From NCBI GenBank assembly GCA_027451585.1, contig DAIDIZ010000024.1, positions 1 through 55,957 on the forward strand: a DNA stretch of 55,957 bases, read 5' to 3'. Each line of letters begins with the position of its first letter. Position 1 is the stretch's first letter. Below the pieces are notes generated by a model. That model was not told where the DNA came from and did no database searches. It worked only from the letters and a program-made list of their open reading frames with translations. Origin of the DNA: Chlamydiota bacterium (lineage in GTDB: Bacteria > Chlamydiota > Chlamydiia > Chlamydiales > SM23-39). Positions 42,253 through 51,188 of this stretch are shown piece after piece. A program made the position numbers and the translations under genes.

Positions 42253-43125
42253 ATGCCAATGAGTATGACCGGATTTGGTCGAGGGATTGTGGAAGCTTCC
42301 TTTGGTCGGGTCGTTATTGAAATTCAGTCGATCAATCGCAGGTATCTTGAAATGACCTGTTATCTTCCCAAAGAGTGGGTCTCTTTTGAGGGGGTAATCC
42401 GAAGAAAGATCGGGGAAGAGGTCTCTCGTGGTCAGGTGTCTGTCCGGTTGCAGCTGATTCCTTCGGCAACGTTTTTACGCCAGCTCCTTCCTGATCCAAA
42501 AAGATTACGCTCTCTCAATGAAGAATGGAAAGCAATTGTGGAAGAGGCGGGGATTTCTCCGAAGGAGATCGACTTGCGGTTTCTCCTTGAGTCTCTCCCT
42601 CAAGCAGAGAAGGGAAGTTTCGGAGAGGAGGTCCATCCCTTTTTGGAGCAAGCATTAGGTGAGGCGTTAGAAGCACTTTCCAAGATGAGAAGGGAAGAGG
42701 GGGCTGTTCTTTGTCGAGATATTGGCTCTCGCTTACAAGAGATCAAGCAGAGGCTCCTTCTGATTGAGGAATTTTCTCCAGAGGCCACTTCCCGGATGAG
42801 AGAAAAGCTTCTTGAGAAGATGAAGATCATTTGGCCTGATGGGACTCTTTTAGATGAGAGGATAGCTCGGGAGATTGCTTTGTTTGCGGAAAAAGTGGAT
42901 ATCACGGAAGAGCTCGTCCGTTTGCATTCTCACTTGACCCAATTCGAAGGAGCTCTCAAAGAGAAAAAGGCAATTGGACGGAAGCTCGATTTTTTGATCC
43001 AAGAGATGGGAAGGGAAATCAACACGATCGGGTCGAAATGTGCAGAAGCGAAGGTGGCCCATCTCGTGATCGAGATGAAAAGTGACCTCGAAAAGATTCG
43101 GGAACAGGTGCAAAATATCGAGTAA
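42253..43125 (+). CDS. yicC: YicC family endoribonuclease
   Basis: A 290-residue YicC/YloC protein. The family start MSMTGFGRG is preceded here by MP, so ATG 42253 is preferred over the frame start at 42178, which lies inside a foldback element. Two conserved domains are visible: the N-terminal YicC-like part (IEIQSINRRYLEMTCYLP) and the C-terminal DUF1732 (EEVVRLHSHL-type block at DITEELVRLHSHLTQFEGAL, KLDFLIQEMGREINTIGSK). YicC of E. coli is an RNase acting on small RNAs. It precedes gmk by 3 bp, the gene order common in bacteria. Confidence 0.92.
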   Translation: MPMSMTGFGRGIVEASFGRVVIEIQSINRRYLEMTCYLPKEWVSFEGVIRRKIGEEVSRGQVSVRLQLIPSATFLRQLLPDPKRLRSLNEEWKAIVEEAGISPKEIDLRFLLESLPQAEKGSFGEEVHPFLEQALGEALEALSKMRREEGAVLCRDIGSRLQEIKQRLLLIEEFSPEATSRMREKLLEKMKIIWPDGTLLDERIAREIALFAEKVDITEELVRLHSHLTQFEGALKEKKAIGRKLDFLIQEMGREINTIGSKCAEAKVAHLVIEMKSDLEKIREQVQNIE

Positions 43126-43128
43126 TCT

Positions 43129-43722
43129 ATGCGCAAAATATTGGGGGACTTAAAAAAGGGGCTTCTTTTTGTGGTGAGTGCCCCCGCTGGTACGGGGAAG
43201 ACAACCCTTGTTCGGATGCTCCAGAGAGAATTTTCTTGTGTGGTCGAGAGTGTCTCCTATACGACAAGAGAACCTCGAGCGCAAGAGATAGACGGGCGCG
43301 ATTACCACTTTGTTTCAAGGGAAGTGTTTGAACAAAAAATCGAAGAGGGAGAGTTCTTGGAGTATGCCCAAGTCTTTGGCCATTACTATGGCACATCGAA
43401 GCTCTTCATTGAAGATAAACAGTCTCATGGCAAGCATGTGATGCTTGTGATTGATACTCAAGGAGCGCTTCAGTTGATGAATCGTCTCCAGGCCGTTTTC
43501 ATTTTCATTCGCCCCCCCGACATGGAGACGTTGAGACAAAGATTATCGTCTCGCAAATCAGAGTCGTTGGAAGTGATTGAGGAGCGCCTCTCCTGGGCTG
43601 AGAAAGAGCTGGCTTTGGCCCCTCGCTACGACTACCAGATTGTGAATGATTACTTGGAAACAGCCTATGCAGTGCTCCGTTCTATTTTGATTGCGGAAGA
43701 GCACCGCTCTCTCTATTCATAA
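43129..43722 (+). CDS. gmk: Guanylate kinase
   Basis: A 197-residue enzyme converting GMP and ATP to GDP and ADP. The P-loop is SAPAGTGKTTLV, the GMP-binding blocks are VSYTTREPRAQEIDGRDYHF and FLEYAQVFGHYYGT, and VIDTQGALQL and IFIRPPDMETL complete the core. The length is normal. It is translationally close to yicC (3 bp) and precedes the omega-like gene and metG, a gene order I associate with Chlamydia. Confidence 0.95.
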   Translation: MRKILGDLKKGLLFVVSAPAGTGKTTLVRMLQREFSCVVESVSYTTREPRAQEIDGRDYHFVSREVFEQKIEEGEFLEYAQVFGHYYGTSKLFIEDKQSHGKHVMLVIDTQGALQLMNRLQAVFIFIRPPDMETLRQRLSSRKSESLEVIEERLSWAEKELALAPRYDYQIVNDYLETAYAVLRSILIAEEHRSLYS

Positions 43723-43767
43723 AACATTCCTTTTGATAGAATATAAAAGCTAAAACTAGGAGCTGAC

Positions 43768-43953
43768 ATGTCTCGTTCGATCACGACGGAGAAATTGAGA
43801 AAGAAATTCAAAAATAATTTTGATTTGTGTAATTTTGCGATTCTGATAGGTCGAGATGACATCTCTCATCACGTGCAAACTTCTTTGGAATCCATTCTCG
43901 ATACAGTGGAGAGGAAAGCGGATGATGCGAATAAACTGAAGAAGTCAGAGTAA
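43768..43953 (+). CDS. Small protein, RNA polymerase omega-like
   Basis: A 61-codon gene between gmk and metG, with AGGAG eight bases before ATG 43768. The segment KNNFDLCNFAILIGRDDI resembles the omega-subunit pattern 'NRFELvllAakRAR', and the position after gmk is where rpoZ lies in many bacteria. In Chlamydia a short conserved gene occupies the same slot. Omega stabilises beta-prime in RNA polymerase. The match is short, so the identity is probable rather than certain. Its stop is 2 bp before the metG start. Confidence 0.6.
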   Translation: MSRSITTEKLRKKFKNNFDLCNFAILIGRDDISHHVQTSLESILDTVERKADDANKLKKSE

Positions 43954-43955
43954 TT

Positions 43956-46022
43956 GTGCGTCAAAAGGTATTGATTACATCAGCTCTCCCTTATGCAAAC
44001 GGGCCCCTTCATTTCGGCCATATTGCTGGAGCTTATCTTCCAGGTGATTGCTATGCTCGTTTCCAAAGGCTGATAGGGCACGACGTCCTCTATATTTGTG
44101 GTTCTGATGAGCACGGAGTGGCGATTACATTGAGTGCTGATTTAGCAGGGAAAACTCCGAAAGAACACGTCGACCATTTTCACGCTATCAACCAGGCTCT
44201 TTTTGAAAAGCTCTCCTTTTCCTTTGATTATTACGGAAGGACGACCTGGAAAGGGCACATCGCCACCACGCAGAGTTTTTTCCACGCCCTCAATCAAAAA
44301 GGGCTCATCGTTGCCAAGACCGAAATGCATCTCTATTCCGAAGTCGAAAAGAAATTTTTGGCCGATCGGTACGTGGTAGGGACTTGTCCCAAGTGCGGAT
44401 TTGACGGGGCAAGAGGTGACGAGTGCCAACAATGCGCCGCTTCCTATGAGGCGACCGATTTACAGAATCCTCGTTCGAAGCTTTCGGGAGCCCCTCTTGT
44501 CAAAAAACCAAGTGAACACCTCTATTTGCGATTTGATCTATTTAAAGAAGCCCTCAAGAAATGGATTGAGAAAAAGCAATGGAAAGAGAATGTTGTCCGT
44601 TTTGCGATGAGCTATATCGATGACCTCAAGATGAGAGCCATCACGAGAGACTCAGACTGGGGCATTCCTGTCCCTGGTTATCCGGGCAAAGTTTTTTACG
44701 TCTGGTTCGATGCTCCGATTGGATATGTTTCGATCACCCAAGAGTGGGCTGAAAAAAATGGGCACAAAGATAAATGGAAGGACTATTGGCTTTCTCCTGA
44801 CACCAAGCTCGTTCACTTCATTGGGAAAGATAATATCCCTTTTCACGCCGTTTTTTTCCCCGCTATGTTGATGGGGCAGGACCTCCCCTATAAACTCCCT
44901 GACGAGATACCAGCGAACGAATTTTTCATGCTTGAAGGGCGTCAATTTTCTAAGTCCGACGGGTGGACAATTGACCTGGAAGAATTTTTCACCAAATACA
45001 CTCCTGACCAGGCTCGCTACGCAATTGCGGCCAATGCCCCAGAAACAGCCGACGCCGAGTTCTCGTGGAAAGACTTTCAGCTTCGATGCAATAGCGAACT
45101 GCTCGGAAAGTTTGGGAACTTCGTGAACCGAGTCCTCGTGTTTGCCAAGCAACACTGTGGAGGAAGAGTTCCTCAACGAGATAGCTTACATGACGTCGAT
45201 CTTCGCTTTGAGCAAGAGATTGCGCGGTTATTGGGTGAGGCTCAGGAGGCCTATTCGACTTTCCATTTAAGGAAAGCCACCCAAATTTTGATGGAATTAG
45301 CGCAAACTGGCAACGTGTACTTTGACACCAAAAAGCCGTGGGCTCTTGCCAAGAGGGAAGAAACTCGTGGCGAGCTCAATACCACGATTTCCCTTTGCAT
45401 TCAGTGCATCAAAGCCTTGGCTTTGATCGCCTCTCCGATCATCCCGACAACCGCCCAAAAGATCTGGACCTTGCTCGGGCAGAAGACCGATTTAGCCCAC
45501 CAAAACTGGAAAGAGGTGGCCCGTCGAGAGATCCAGGCTGGGGAAGTTCTCCCCCCTCCAGAAATCCTGTTTCGGAAAGTAGAAGATGCAGAGATCGAAG
45601 AACAGATGGTAAAGCTCGGGAAAGCAGGCGTTCTCCAGAGGGAGCCGATCGTGAAACCCGAGTATCCTCTTGAAGCACAAACACCATTGGAGCCAGTCAA
45701 GGGAGAGATTCTCTTTGATCAGTTTGACAAGATCGATCTGCGGGTAGCTCTGGTTGTAGAAGCGCAGAGAGTGGCCAAGTCCAAAAAGCTTCTTAAACTT
45801 CTGGTTGATATTGGCCATGAAAAAAGGACCATTGTTTCAGGGATCGCCCTTTCGTATTCTCCTGAGCAGCTCATCGGAAAAAAAGTAGTGATCGTCGCGA
45901 ACCTCGCTCCCGCAACCATCATGGGGATTGAAAGTCGCGGGATGATTCTTGCCGGGCATGACGGATCTCTTCTCGAACTTCCTCATATTCAGTCGATTAG
46001 ACAAGGAAGTGTCATTTCTTAG
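43956..46022 (+). CDS. metG: Methionyl-tRNA synthetase
   Basis: A 688-residue class I synthetase that charges tRNA-Met. The start is GTG 43956. The ATP signature is PYANGPLHFGHIAGAYLPGD (HFGH) and the second is RQFSKSDGW in place of KMSKS. A zinc knuckle has cysteines in CPKCGFDG and ECQQC. The C-terminal domain (about residues 585–688), LFDQFDKIDLRVALVVEAQ, is the EMAP/Trbp111-type tRNA-binding fold used for dimerisation. The full-length form with C-terminal domain is standard for Chlamydiae. Confidence 0.96.
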   Translation: MRQKVLITSALPYANGPLHFGHIAGAYLPGDCYARFQRLIGHDVLYICGSDEHGVAITLSADLAGKTPKEHVDHFHAINQALFEKLSFSFDYYGRTTWKGHIATTQSFFHALNQKGLIVAKTEMHLYSEVEKKFLADRYVVGTCPKCGFDGARGDECQQCAASYEATDLQNPRSKLSGAPLVKKPSEHLYLRFDLFKEALKKWIEKKQWKENVVRFAMSYIDDLKMRAITRDSDWGIPVPGYPGKVFYVWFDAPIGYVSITQEWAEKNGHKDKWKDYWLSPDTKLVHFIGKDNIPFHAVFFPAMLMGQDLPYKLPDEIPANEFFMLEGRQFSKSDGWTIDLEEFFTKYTPDQARYAIAANAPETADAEFSWKDFQLRCNSELLGKFGNFVNRVLVFAKQHCGGRVPQRDSLHDVDLRFEQEIARLLGEAQEAYSTFHLRKATQILMELAQTGNVYFDTKKPWALAKREETRGELNTTISLCIQCIKALALIASPIIPTTAQKIWTLLGQKTDLAHQNWKEVARREIQAGEVLPPPEILFRKVEDAEIEEQMVKLGKAGVLQREPIVKPEYPLEAQTPLEPVKGEILFDQFDKIDLRVALVVEAQRVAKSKKLLKLLVDIGHEKRTIVSGIALSYSPEQLIGKKVVIVANLAPATIMGIESRGMILAGHDGSLLELPHIQSIRQGSVIS

Positions 46023-46027
46023 ATCGA

Positions 46028-46079
46028 GGCGTTATGAGGGAGAGAAGTTCTCACTTCCACTCGATAGGAACGCTATTTT
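46028..46079 (+). terminator. Possible terminator after metG
   Basis: GCGTT near 46029 can pair with AACGC near 46068–46072, with an inner GAGAAGTTCTC palindrome, and TATTTTTT follows at 46073–46080. The base-paired stem is short and interrupted, so this is a weak call. The rest of the 176-bp gap between metG and the convergent hydantoinase gene shows nothing else convincing. Confidence 0.35.
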
Positions 46080-46198
46080 TTCCCAACTCTAAAGAGAGTT
46101 CTGAATGCTTCTTTATCATGCACTTGGAATTTCTCCTGTTCTGCTCCATTTGGGCCCTGTTTCCGATGCTCTATTAAGTAGTCGCTATTTTTACCGTA

Positions 46199-47734
46199 TT
46201 ATCGACATTGCTGATTTGTGAGCAATCTCCTCATTTGCGTCCCTGCTGCCGTGATCATCACTCGGGCCAGATGGTTGGGGATGTAGTGATAGGGGATTGT
46301 CTCGATATAGACGATTCGAGTTGTTTTTGGATCAGCCCCTCGAGAAATGGCTTGCTTGATCGCCTCGGCCATGAGTTCGTCCATTGTTTTTTCCCTATTT
46401 TCTAAGGAGACAACCACATCGATTGTGGCGGAGATCTCAGAGAGGGCGGCTCCAAAGGCGTTGGCAACGGTTCCATTTTCGGGGAACTGATAGCGAGAGG
46501 AGGGGAGAAGAGAACGGAAGAGGATTGCGCCCCCTCCGACGACAATCACGGGAAGGTGTTGTTCTTTCCCCCCAATTTTTTCGACGAGTCTCTCTATTTT
46601 GTTTATCCCCATTGCAAGGATGGCGTGGCTTTGGGGGCAGTCGACTGGGAGGGTTCCTGGGATGATTTCGGGATTGAGTGCTACTGCGAGATCGGTCAGG
46701 GTGAGCAAATGACCTCCAAAGCAGAGCGCTTCTTGGGTGATATTTTTTGCAGCGCTTTTAGGTCCGATCTGTTGAGGATCAAGTGAGACATAGCTACCTC
46801 CTCCGATCGCAACGGATAGGACATCGGGCATCGGAAAATTGAGGGAAACGCCTCCTATTTGAGTGCACTCGACAGATCTTCGGGGAAACCCTTTTCGGAC
46901 AATGCCGACGTCAGTAGATGTGCCGCCAATGTCGACGATGATCGCGTCATGTAAATCCGAGAGTTGGGCGCCCCCGATGAAAGAGTTGGTAGGTCCGGCA
47001 GAGAGTGTGAGGATCGGGTATTCAAGCGCTTGTTCTAGAGGAAGGATGGTTCCGTTGTTTTGGGTGAGAAAAAGGGGGGCTTGAATCGAGAGCACATCGA
47101 GCTGTTTTCTGAGTTGTTGGAATCCGTTTGACAGAGGTTTTTTTAAAGCGGCATTCAGAATTGTGCTATTTTCTCTCTCGATGATGCCAATTCCGCCGAT
47201 TTGATGGGAAAGGGAAAAGGGGAGGTTGGGGTAAAGAGAACAAATGGCTAGCTCTTGCTCAGGATAGAGGGGGGCAAAGACACCTACCACGGCGAGACTT
47301 TCAGCTCCTTGGGAAACGAGGGTTTCGATTGCTTGTTTCGCCTCGCTCAAAGAAAAGGGGGTGATGGAGGATCCGTCACAATCAAATCCGCCTCCAATGG
47401 TGATACAGGAAAGGGAGAGAGCGCATTTGAGCTCGTCTGGCCATCGAAAAGCGGGAGGAATGGTTTGGGGATGATGTCCTGCAATGCGAATCAGGCCAAC
47501 CCGGTAGAGATCTTTCCTCTCGAGAAGCGCGTTGATGGCATGAGTGGTACCTACAAAGACTGCTTCAACGTGTGTGGGATCAACTCCTTCGATCAGGGTT
47601 TTGAGCGCCTGGGCAAATCCTTTGTCGATCGGATTGGTTGTGATTTGTTTCACTTTTTTAACTATGTTTTTTTGGGAATTGAGCAATACCATGTCGGTAT
47701 TGGTCCCTCCGATATCTACTCCCACTGTGAACAT
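46199..47734 (-). CDS. Hydantoinase/oxoprolinase-type ATPase (HyuA-like)
   Basis: A 511-residue protein of the HyuA N-terminal domain type. It has the acetate/sugar-kinase-like phosphate loops GVDIGGTNTDMVLLN at residue 4 and AIIVDIGGTSTDVGIV near residue 260, and GTTHAINALLERKDL, conserved in hydantoinase A. The size matches the short, single-chain 'hydantoinase/oxoprolinase family' proteins found next to DUF917 genes. The family opens cyclic amides with ATP; the substrate here is not known. Its ATG overlaps the end of the permease–DUF917 gene by 19 bp, so the two are one operon. Confidence 0.88.
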   Translation of the reverse strand: MFTVGVDIGGTNTDMVLLNSQKNIVKKVKQITTNPIDKGFAQALKTLIEGVDPTHVEAVFVGTTHAINALLERKDLYRVGLIRIAGHHPQTIPPAFRWPDELKCALSLSCITIGGGFDCDGSSITPFSLSEAKQAIETLVSQGAESLAVVGVFAPLYPEQELAICSLYPNLPFSLSHQIGGIGIIERENSTILNAALKKPLSNGFQQLRKQLDVLSIQAPLFLTQNNGTILPLEQALEYPILTLSAGPTNSFIGGAQLSDLHDAIIVDIGGTSTDVGIVRKGFPRRSVECTQIGGVSLNFPMPDVLSVAIGGGSYVSLDPQQIGPKSAAKNITQEALCFGGHLLTLTDLAVALNPEIIPGTLPVDCPQSHAILAMGINKIERLVEKIGGKEQHLPVIVVGGGAILFRSLLPSSRYQFPENGTVANAFGAALSEISATIDVVVSLENREKTMDELMAEAIKQAISRGADPKTTRIVYIETIPYHYIPNHLARVMITAAGTQMRRLLTNQQCR

Positions 47735-49995
47735 AAAACCTCTTCTCCTACTAATTGCATTCCTTTTGGACTTTTCCAGATCTCAGGAGGGGAAAGGGAA
47801 AAGAGATCGACTCTAAGGCCGTAACGGAGCGATTCGCTCGTGATGGGGCGCCTGGACTCTTGTTCGAGAAGGACGAGGATTTCTGGGGTGACGCCCCATT
47901 TTTGTGAGCCTCGCTTTGCCAGGAGATATTCGTTCCGATAAAAAAGAGTGGTCCCTGAATCGAGAACGACTTTCCCATCTAAAAACCCATTATGGATTTC
48001 TTGTTCAATCTCCACGATCATTCCTGAATCGAGCACTTCTTCTTGAGGTCCGAACCAGTGTTTTCCAAGAGCAATGGCCCGAGAAAGGCTTCCTCGGATG
48101 ATCACTTCTTTGGCCCTTTTCGCATCCATGAGGTAGCATCCGATGGCCGCACTAGAACCAAAACGAACAGTGAGCTCTCTTGCTTCTTTTTCCATAGAGG
48201 AGGCATCCCCAGTGGAAATTTCAGTGACTTTTCCCAAAGGGCCGCCGAGAAAGGCCGGTGTGGGAGAGACGTTCAAGAGATGGCATACACTCATCGGGAT
48301 CTCGGGAAACGCTCTCCCAATTGTATCCCCATCCAGAATTGGAAGAGAGAGTCTTCCTGCCACGTAAAGGGGCGCCAACGCGTTGGCGCCGCCGATTTCA
48401 GCCGGCATAAGGACAAGAGATTGGTTGGAAAATTTCCGTTTGATCGCCTCGAGAATCGAAAGGAATTCTTTGCCACTTGCAATTCTTTCAAGCCCGATCA
48501 AAGGGGCTCCGATAAGAGCCAGAGGAACAACGAGATGGTTTTCATTGAGTTCATGGATGTCGAGAAGGGGAACAGGACCCCATGTTTCGATTTGGTGCTC
48601 CGCAATCAGAAGGTCGTAAGTGGGATCTCCCCCTCCTCCGGAACCGAGAATAGCAGCTCCTCTGGCCAGAGGGGCGAGATCATCGAGTTTTATACTCCGC
48701 GCCGCTTGAAATTGGGATTTAAACGGGTTCAAAGCGCCCAAAATCGCCGATCGAAAAGGGGGGCTGTATTTGCCAATACTGCCCCTCTTTTCAATCATCG
48801 ATTTTTGACAGCTTTCGATCCCGTTTAAATTCCCAATTTCAAGAGGCGCGGAGTATATAACAGTTGCATAAGGAATTCTCATGAATTGCATAACCAATGC
48901 GCCTAAAAAAGCATCGAGTAAAGGGAATGACAAATAGCCGAGAAGGCTCACAAAACCGGAGCCAATACCCACGCCACACGAGAGTGTATTCCAGACAAAT
49001 GAAGTCTCTTTTTGAAAAGAACTGGAGACGAGGACGGCTCCTAAACTGGCGATCATCAACCCCATGATTTCGAGGGCTAACGCAAAATGGGCAAGGATGT
49101 TTAGCGAGGCGAAAAATGTTCCGACAAGACCGATTAAGATCGTTCTTTGCCCAGAAGACAATCGAGGGAATAGGGCGAAAGAATTGACTCCTGCCGAGTA
49201 GAGGTTGGTGTTATTGGTCATCCATGTAGCGAGAAAAAGAAAAAGGGTCACCCACAAGGTCCAAAGAGGTCCTCCTCCTTGCGTGAGTAGGTCAAGAAAA
49301 GAGCCGTTGATCAGGTGACTGCCCAAATAGACGCCTACACACTCAATGAGAGGGATGGCAAGGCCAAAAAGAAGAATAACAGCCCCAATTCCTTCTCGTT
49401 TTGTCCGGGCATCTTTCCAGTAGGTGGGTAGATCGAGAGCTCCACCGATTCCCGTTGCGATCACAAGAGAAAGACCAGCTAGGGAGGCTGGCGCCCCAAA
49501 GAAGGTTGTGCGAGAGTGGGCCGTTGTGAGGGCCATCACCAATGTAGCGATAAGTAACGGGGTTATCCATTGAGAGAAGTAACTCAAGAGTTGAATCCCC
49601 CGCGCGGCAGTCATCGTCATCACGACTCCCAGTAAGAGGGTGGTCCCGATTTTGGTGAGAAAAGGAAATACAAAAACGACCGTTTCCGTGATGACGTTCA
49701 ATTGAATTGCGAACCAGCCGATCATCGAGATGAGAAAGATCAGGCTGAAAAGAACCGTTCCATAGCGACCGAATCGGTTGACCGCAAGTTCGATGGTCGA
49801 AAGTTGCGACTTCATCCCCATTTGCGCTGAAGCTATGGCATAGAACAGGAGAATCCCATTTCCACACCAGATCATTCCCAAAGCCGGAATAAGACCGTAC
49901 GTTTGGGAAAGAGTTTGTCCAATCAAGATCACGGGAAGGCAGATTGCCCCCCCGATCTGAATAGAAAGAAGTTGCCAGAGAGAGAGTTTTTTCAT
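47716..49995 (-). CDS. NCS1 permease–DUF917 fusion protein with a foldback-element-encoded linker
   Basis: A 759-residue two-part protein. Residues 1 to about 378 are a nucleobase:cation symporter-1 (CodB-like) permease, with LWQLLSIQIGGAICLPVILI and eleven or so further hydrophobic segments. Residues 440–759 are a DUF917 protein, with LAPLARGAAILGSGGGGDP, VPLALIGAPLIGLE and MPAEIGGANALAPL. DUF917 and HyuA-type genes often neighbour such permeases, suggesting uptake and opening of a cyclic compound. Residues 381–435, from YSAPLEIGNL to QAARSI, are encoded by a 163-bp foldback element plus its 2-bp target duplication. Without it the frame would read ATVI directly into KLDDLAPL. It overlaps the upstream gene by 4 bp. 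Confidence 0.85.
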   Translation of the reverse strand: MKKLSLWQLLSIQIGGAICLPVILIGQTLSQTYGLIPALGMIWCGNGILLFYAIASAQMGMKSQLSTIELAVNRFGRYGTVLFSLIFLISMIGWFAIQLNVITETVVFVFPFLTKIGTTLLLGVVMTMTAARGIQLLSYFSQWITPLLIATLVMALTTAHSRTTFFGAPASLAGLSLVIATGIGGALDLPTYWKDARTKREGIGAVILLFGLAIPLIECVGVYLGSHLINGSFLDLLTQGGGPLWTLWVTLFLFLATWMTNNTNLYSAGVNSFALFPRLSSGQRTILIGLVGTFFASLNILAHFALALEIMGLMIASLGAVLVSSSFQKETSFVWNTLSCGVGIGSGFVSLLGYLSFPLLDAFLGALVMQFMRIPYATVIYSAPLEIGNLNGIESCQKSMIEKRGSIGKYSPPFRSAILGALNPFKSQFQAARSIKLDDLAPLARGAAILGSGGGGDPTYDLLIAEHQIETWGPVPLLDIHELNENHLVVPLALIGAPLIGLERIASGKEFLSILEAIKRKFSNQSLVLMPAEIGGANALAPLYVAGRLSLPILDGDTIGRAFPEIPMSVCHLLNVSPTPAFLGGPLGKVTEISTGDASSMEKEARELTVRFGSSAAIGCYLMDAKRAKEVIIRGSLSRAIALGKHWFGPQEEVLDSGMIVEIEQEIHNGFLDGKVVLDSGTTLFYRNEYLLAKRGSQKWGVTPEILVLLEQESRRPITSESLRYGLRVDLFSLSPPEIWKSPKGMQLVGEEVLCSQWE
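48693..48855. mobile_element. Foldback element, family C (163 bp), in frame within a gene
   Basis: The termini are TACTCCGCGCCGCTTGAAA and the complement of TACTCCGCGCCTCTTGAAA. Pairing continues almost the full length through GATTTAAACGGG/CCCGTTTAAATT. TA flanks both sides (48691–48692 and 48856–48857). 163 + 2 = 165 bp, exactly 55 codons, with no stop in the minus-strand frame. The termini resemble the proposed IS630 end at 468. Confidence 0.9.
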
Positions 49996-50906
49996 GAGAA
50001 GTCTCCGATTTTAGCTGGATAGATGTGATCAATACAAAAAGTTATAGGATTTTCTAGGCAGCAGCCCAATTGGGGAGCCAACTGGGCCAGTTCTCCCATT
50101 TTTTTCTTTTGGGGGTCCCCTTCAGGAAAAGGGATTGGAGTGCTTTTGTGTTCTCCAGCATATTGATGATGCGCTGCTGCATTGAGAAAAACCAATAATT
50201 TTAACGACACCGCAGAGATTTTCTCTCTCAGACTTCTTTCGTCAGCAGGCTCTTTGAGAGAATAGCCTTCAATGACCATCGCAGGCAGTGTGTCTGGCAA
50301 GATCCCTTTCTCGATGATTTGAAAAGAAGAGGCTTTCCCCATTTGGTTTTGTTGATAGATAAGGATCTCTTCGCCCAGTCGTTCCGTTTCTTTGTATTCA
50401 ATCGCTTTGAGAATGATAACTCTCTGTTTTTTTAAAAGGACTTTCATCGTAAAAAAGCAGGGGATCATCTCTCGACCCGCATCAATCTTCAAAAATTCGT
50501 CTTTAACAAAAGGGGATAGCTTCCCGTTGGCTTTGTTCTGTACATAACGAACCGATTGTTGAGAGAGGAACTTTTGGGCCCCTTTTCTTAAAAGAGAGAC
50601 CTGAGAAGAGGAGATCCCCAATAAAGTAGCCCCGTATTTATCCTCGATTCGTTCTATGCACGTGTACCCATGAGGGATCTGCTGTTTAATCAGTGTGAGA
50701 AAGTACGAATAGACCACAAAGGCATGGTCTTCCTCGCTTAACGGATTTTCGATCCTTTGTGCAAGTTCGCACAGCTTAGCCGCTCGGATTTGGCATGCAT
50801 TTTCTCCGACAAGCGGATCAAATTTTTGGAGTTCTAATTGTGTGAATGCCGCCAAGGCATCAGTGATTACCTGCGGAGGCATTTTGGGGGAAATAATGGA
50901 TCCCAT
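49992..50906 (-). CDS. Hypothetical protein upstream of the permease–DUF917–hydantoinase operon
   Basis: A 304-residue soluble-looking protein without signal peptide or membrane helices. It contains LLGISSSQVSLLRKGAQKFL, which could be a helix-turn-helix-like segment, and a C-terminal part with LGCCLENPITFCIDHIYP. I recognise no family. Its stop overlaps the permease start as ATGA, so it is translated with that operon and may share its pathway or control it. ATG 50906 is the likely start; no strong ribosome binding site is seen. Two very short frames with a repeated tail lie just upstream. Confidence 0.65.
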   Translation of the reverse strand: MGSIISPKMPPQVITDALAAFTQLELQKFDPLVGENACQIRAAKLCELAQRIENPLSEEDHAFVVYSYFLTLIKQQIPHGYTCIERIEDKYGATLLGISSSQVSLLRKGAQKFLSQQSVRYVQNKANGKLSPFVKDEFLKIDAGREMIPCFFTMKVLLKKQRVIILKAIEYKETERLGEEILIYQQNQMGKASSFQIIEKGILPDTLPAMVIEGYSLKEPADERSLREKISAVSLKLLVFLNAAAHHQYAGEHKSTPIPFPEGDPQKKKMGELAQLAPQLGCCLENPITFCIDHIYPAKIGDFS

Positions 50907-50940
50907 AAAAACCTAAGTAGTTTATTTTTATCGCTTTATA

Positions 50941-50965
50941 TAAAAAGCGGAAGCAGCGCGGAGTA
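50941..50965. repeat. Solo terminus resembling foldback family C
   Basis: Read inward on the minus strand from 50965 the sequence is TACTCCGCGCTGC, matching the family C terminus TACTCCGCGCCGC at 12 of 13 positions, and TA follows at 50966–50967. No opposite end is found, so it may be a remnant. Confidence 0.4.
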
Positions 50966-50969
50966 TAGT

Positions 50970-51188
50970 AAAAAAATCGGAGTAGAGGGGATAATTTATC
51001 TACGCCAGCGGCGGCGCCGAAGAGAGGGAGAGAAGAAGAGGGTTCCTATAGGGTCTTTTGTGAAAACGATCGATTCCATAAAAAATGAACTAGTTGTGTG
51101 TTAAACGAGAATTAACTCGGTTCGAAGTAGTAAAAAAATTAGAGTAGGGGGAAGTATAATTTATCTACGCCAGCGGCGGCGGCGGGAA
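50970..51188. repeat. Tandem direct repeat covering the ends of short ORFs 1 and 2
   Basis: The block GTAGTAAAAAAATTAGAGTA … ATAATTTATCTACGCCAGCG with GGCGGCG occurs at about 50967–51016 and again at about 51127–51183 with small differences. Each copy spans the last codons, the stop and ~35 bp beyond the stop of one short ORF. Unit spacing is about 165 bp. The repeat fills most of the 404-bp gap between 50906 and 51311; apart from this, the promoter and the solo terminus, I see nothing else in that gap. Confidence 0.75.
50996..51079 (-). CDS. Short peptide ORF 1 with RRRRWRR C-terminus
   Basis: A 27-codon reading frame, ATG 51079 to TAA 50996–50998. The first half is MESIVFTKDPIGTLFF; the end is SPSLRRRRWRR. 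It lies 89 bp upstream of the 304-residue gene on the same strand. The last seven residues, the stop codon and about 40 bp after it are nearly repeated in ORF 2. No Shine–Dalgarno sequence is visible and no promoter is clear. It could be a regulatory leader peptide, a functional Arg/Trp-rich peptide or a chance frame; the repetition favours function, but expression is unproven. Confidence 0.4.
   Translation of the reverse strand: MESIVFTKDPIGTLFFSPSLRRRRWRR

Noticed and set aside
46104-46220. A 38-codon plus-strand frame after metG (starts MLLYHALG)
   Set aside because: It runs into the convergent hydantoinase gene, has no ribosome binding site and no similarity to the other short frames.
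50838-51104. An 88-codon plus-strand frame with an arginine run over the micro-ORF region
   Set aside because: The frame is not kept in the second repeat copy, whereas the minus-strand stop and RRRRWRR tail are.
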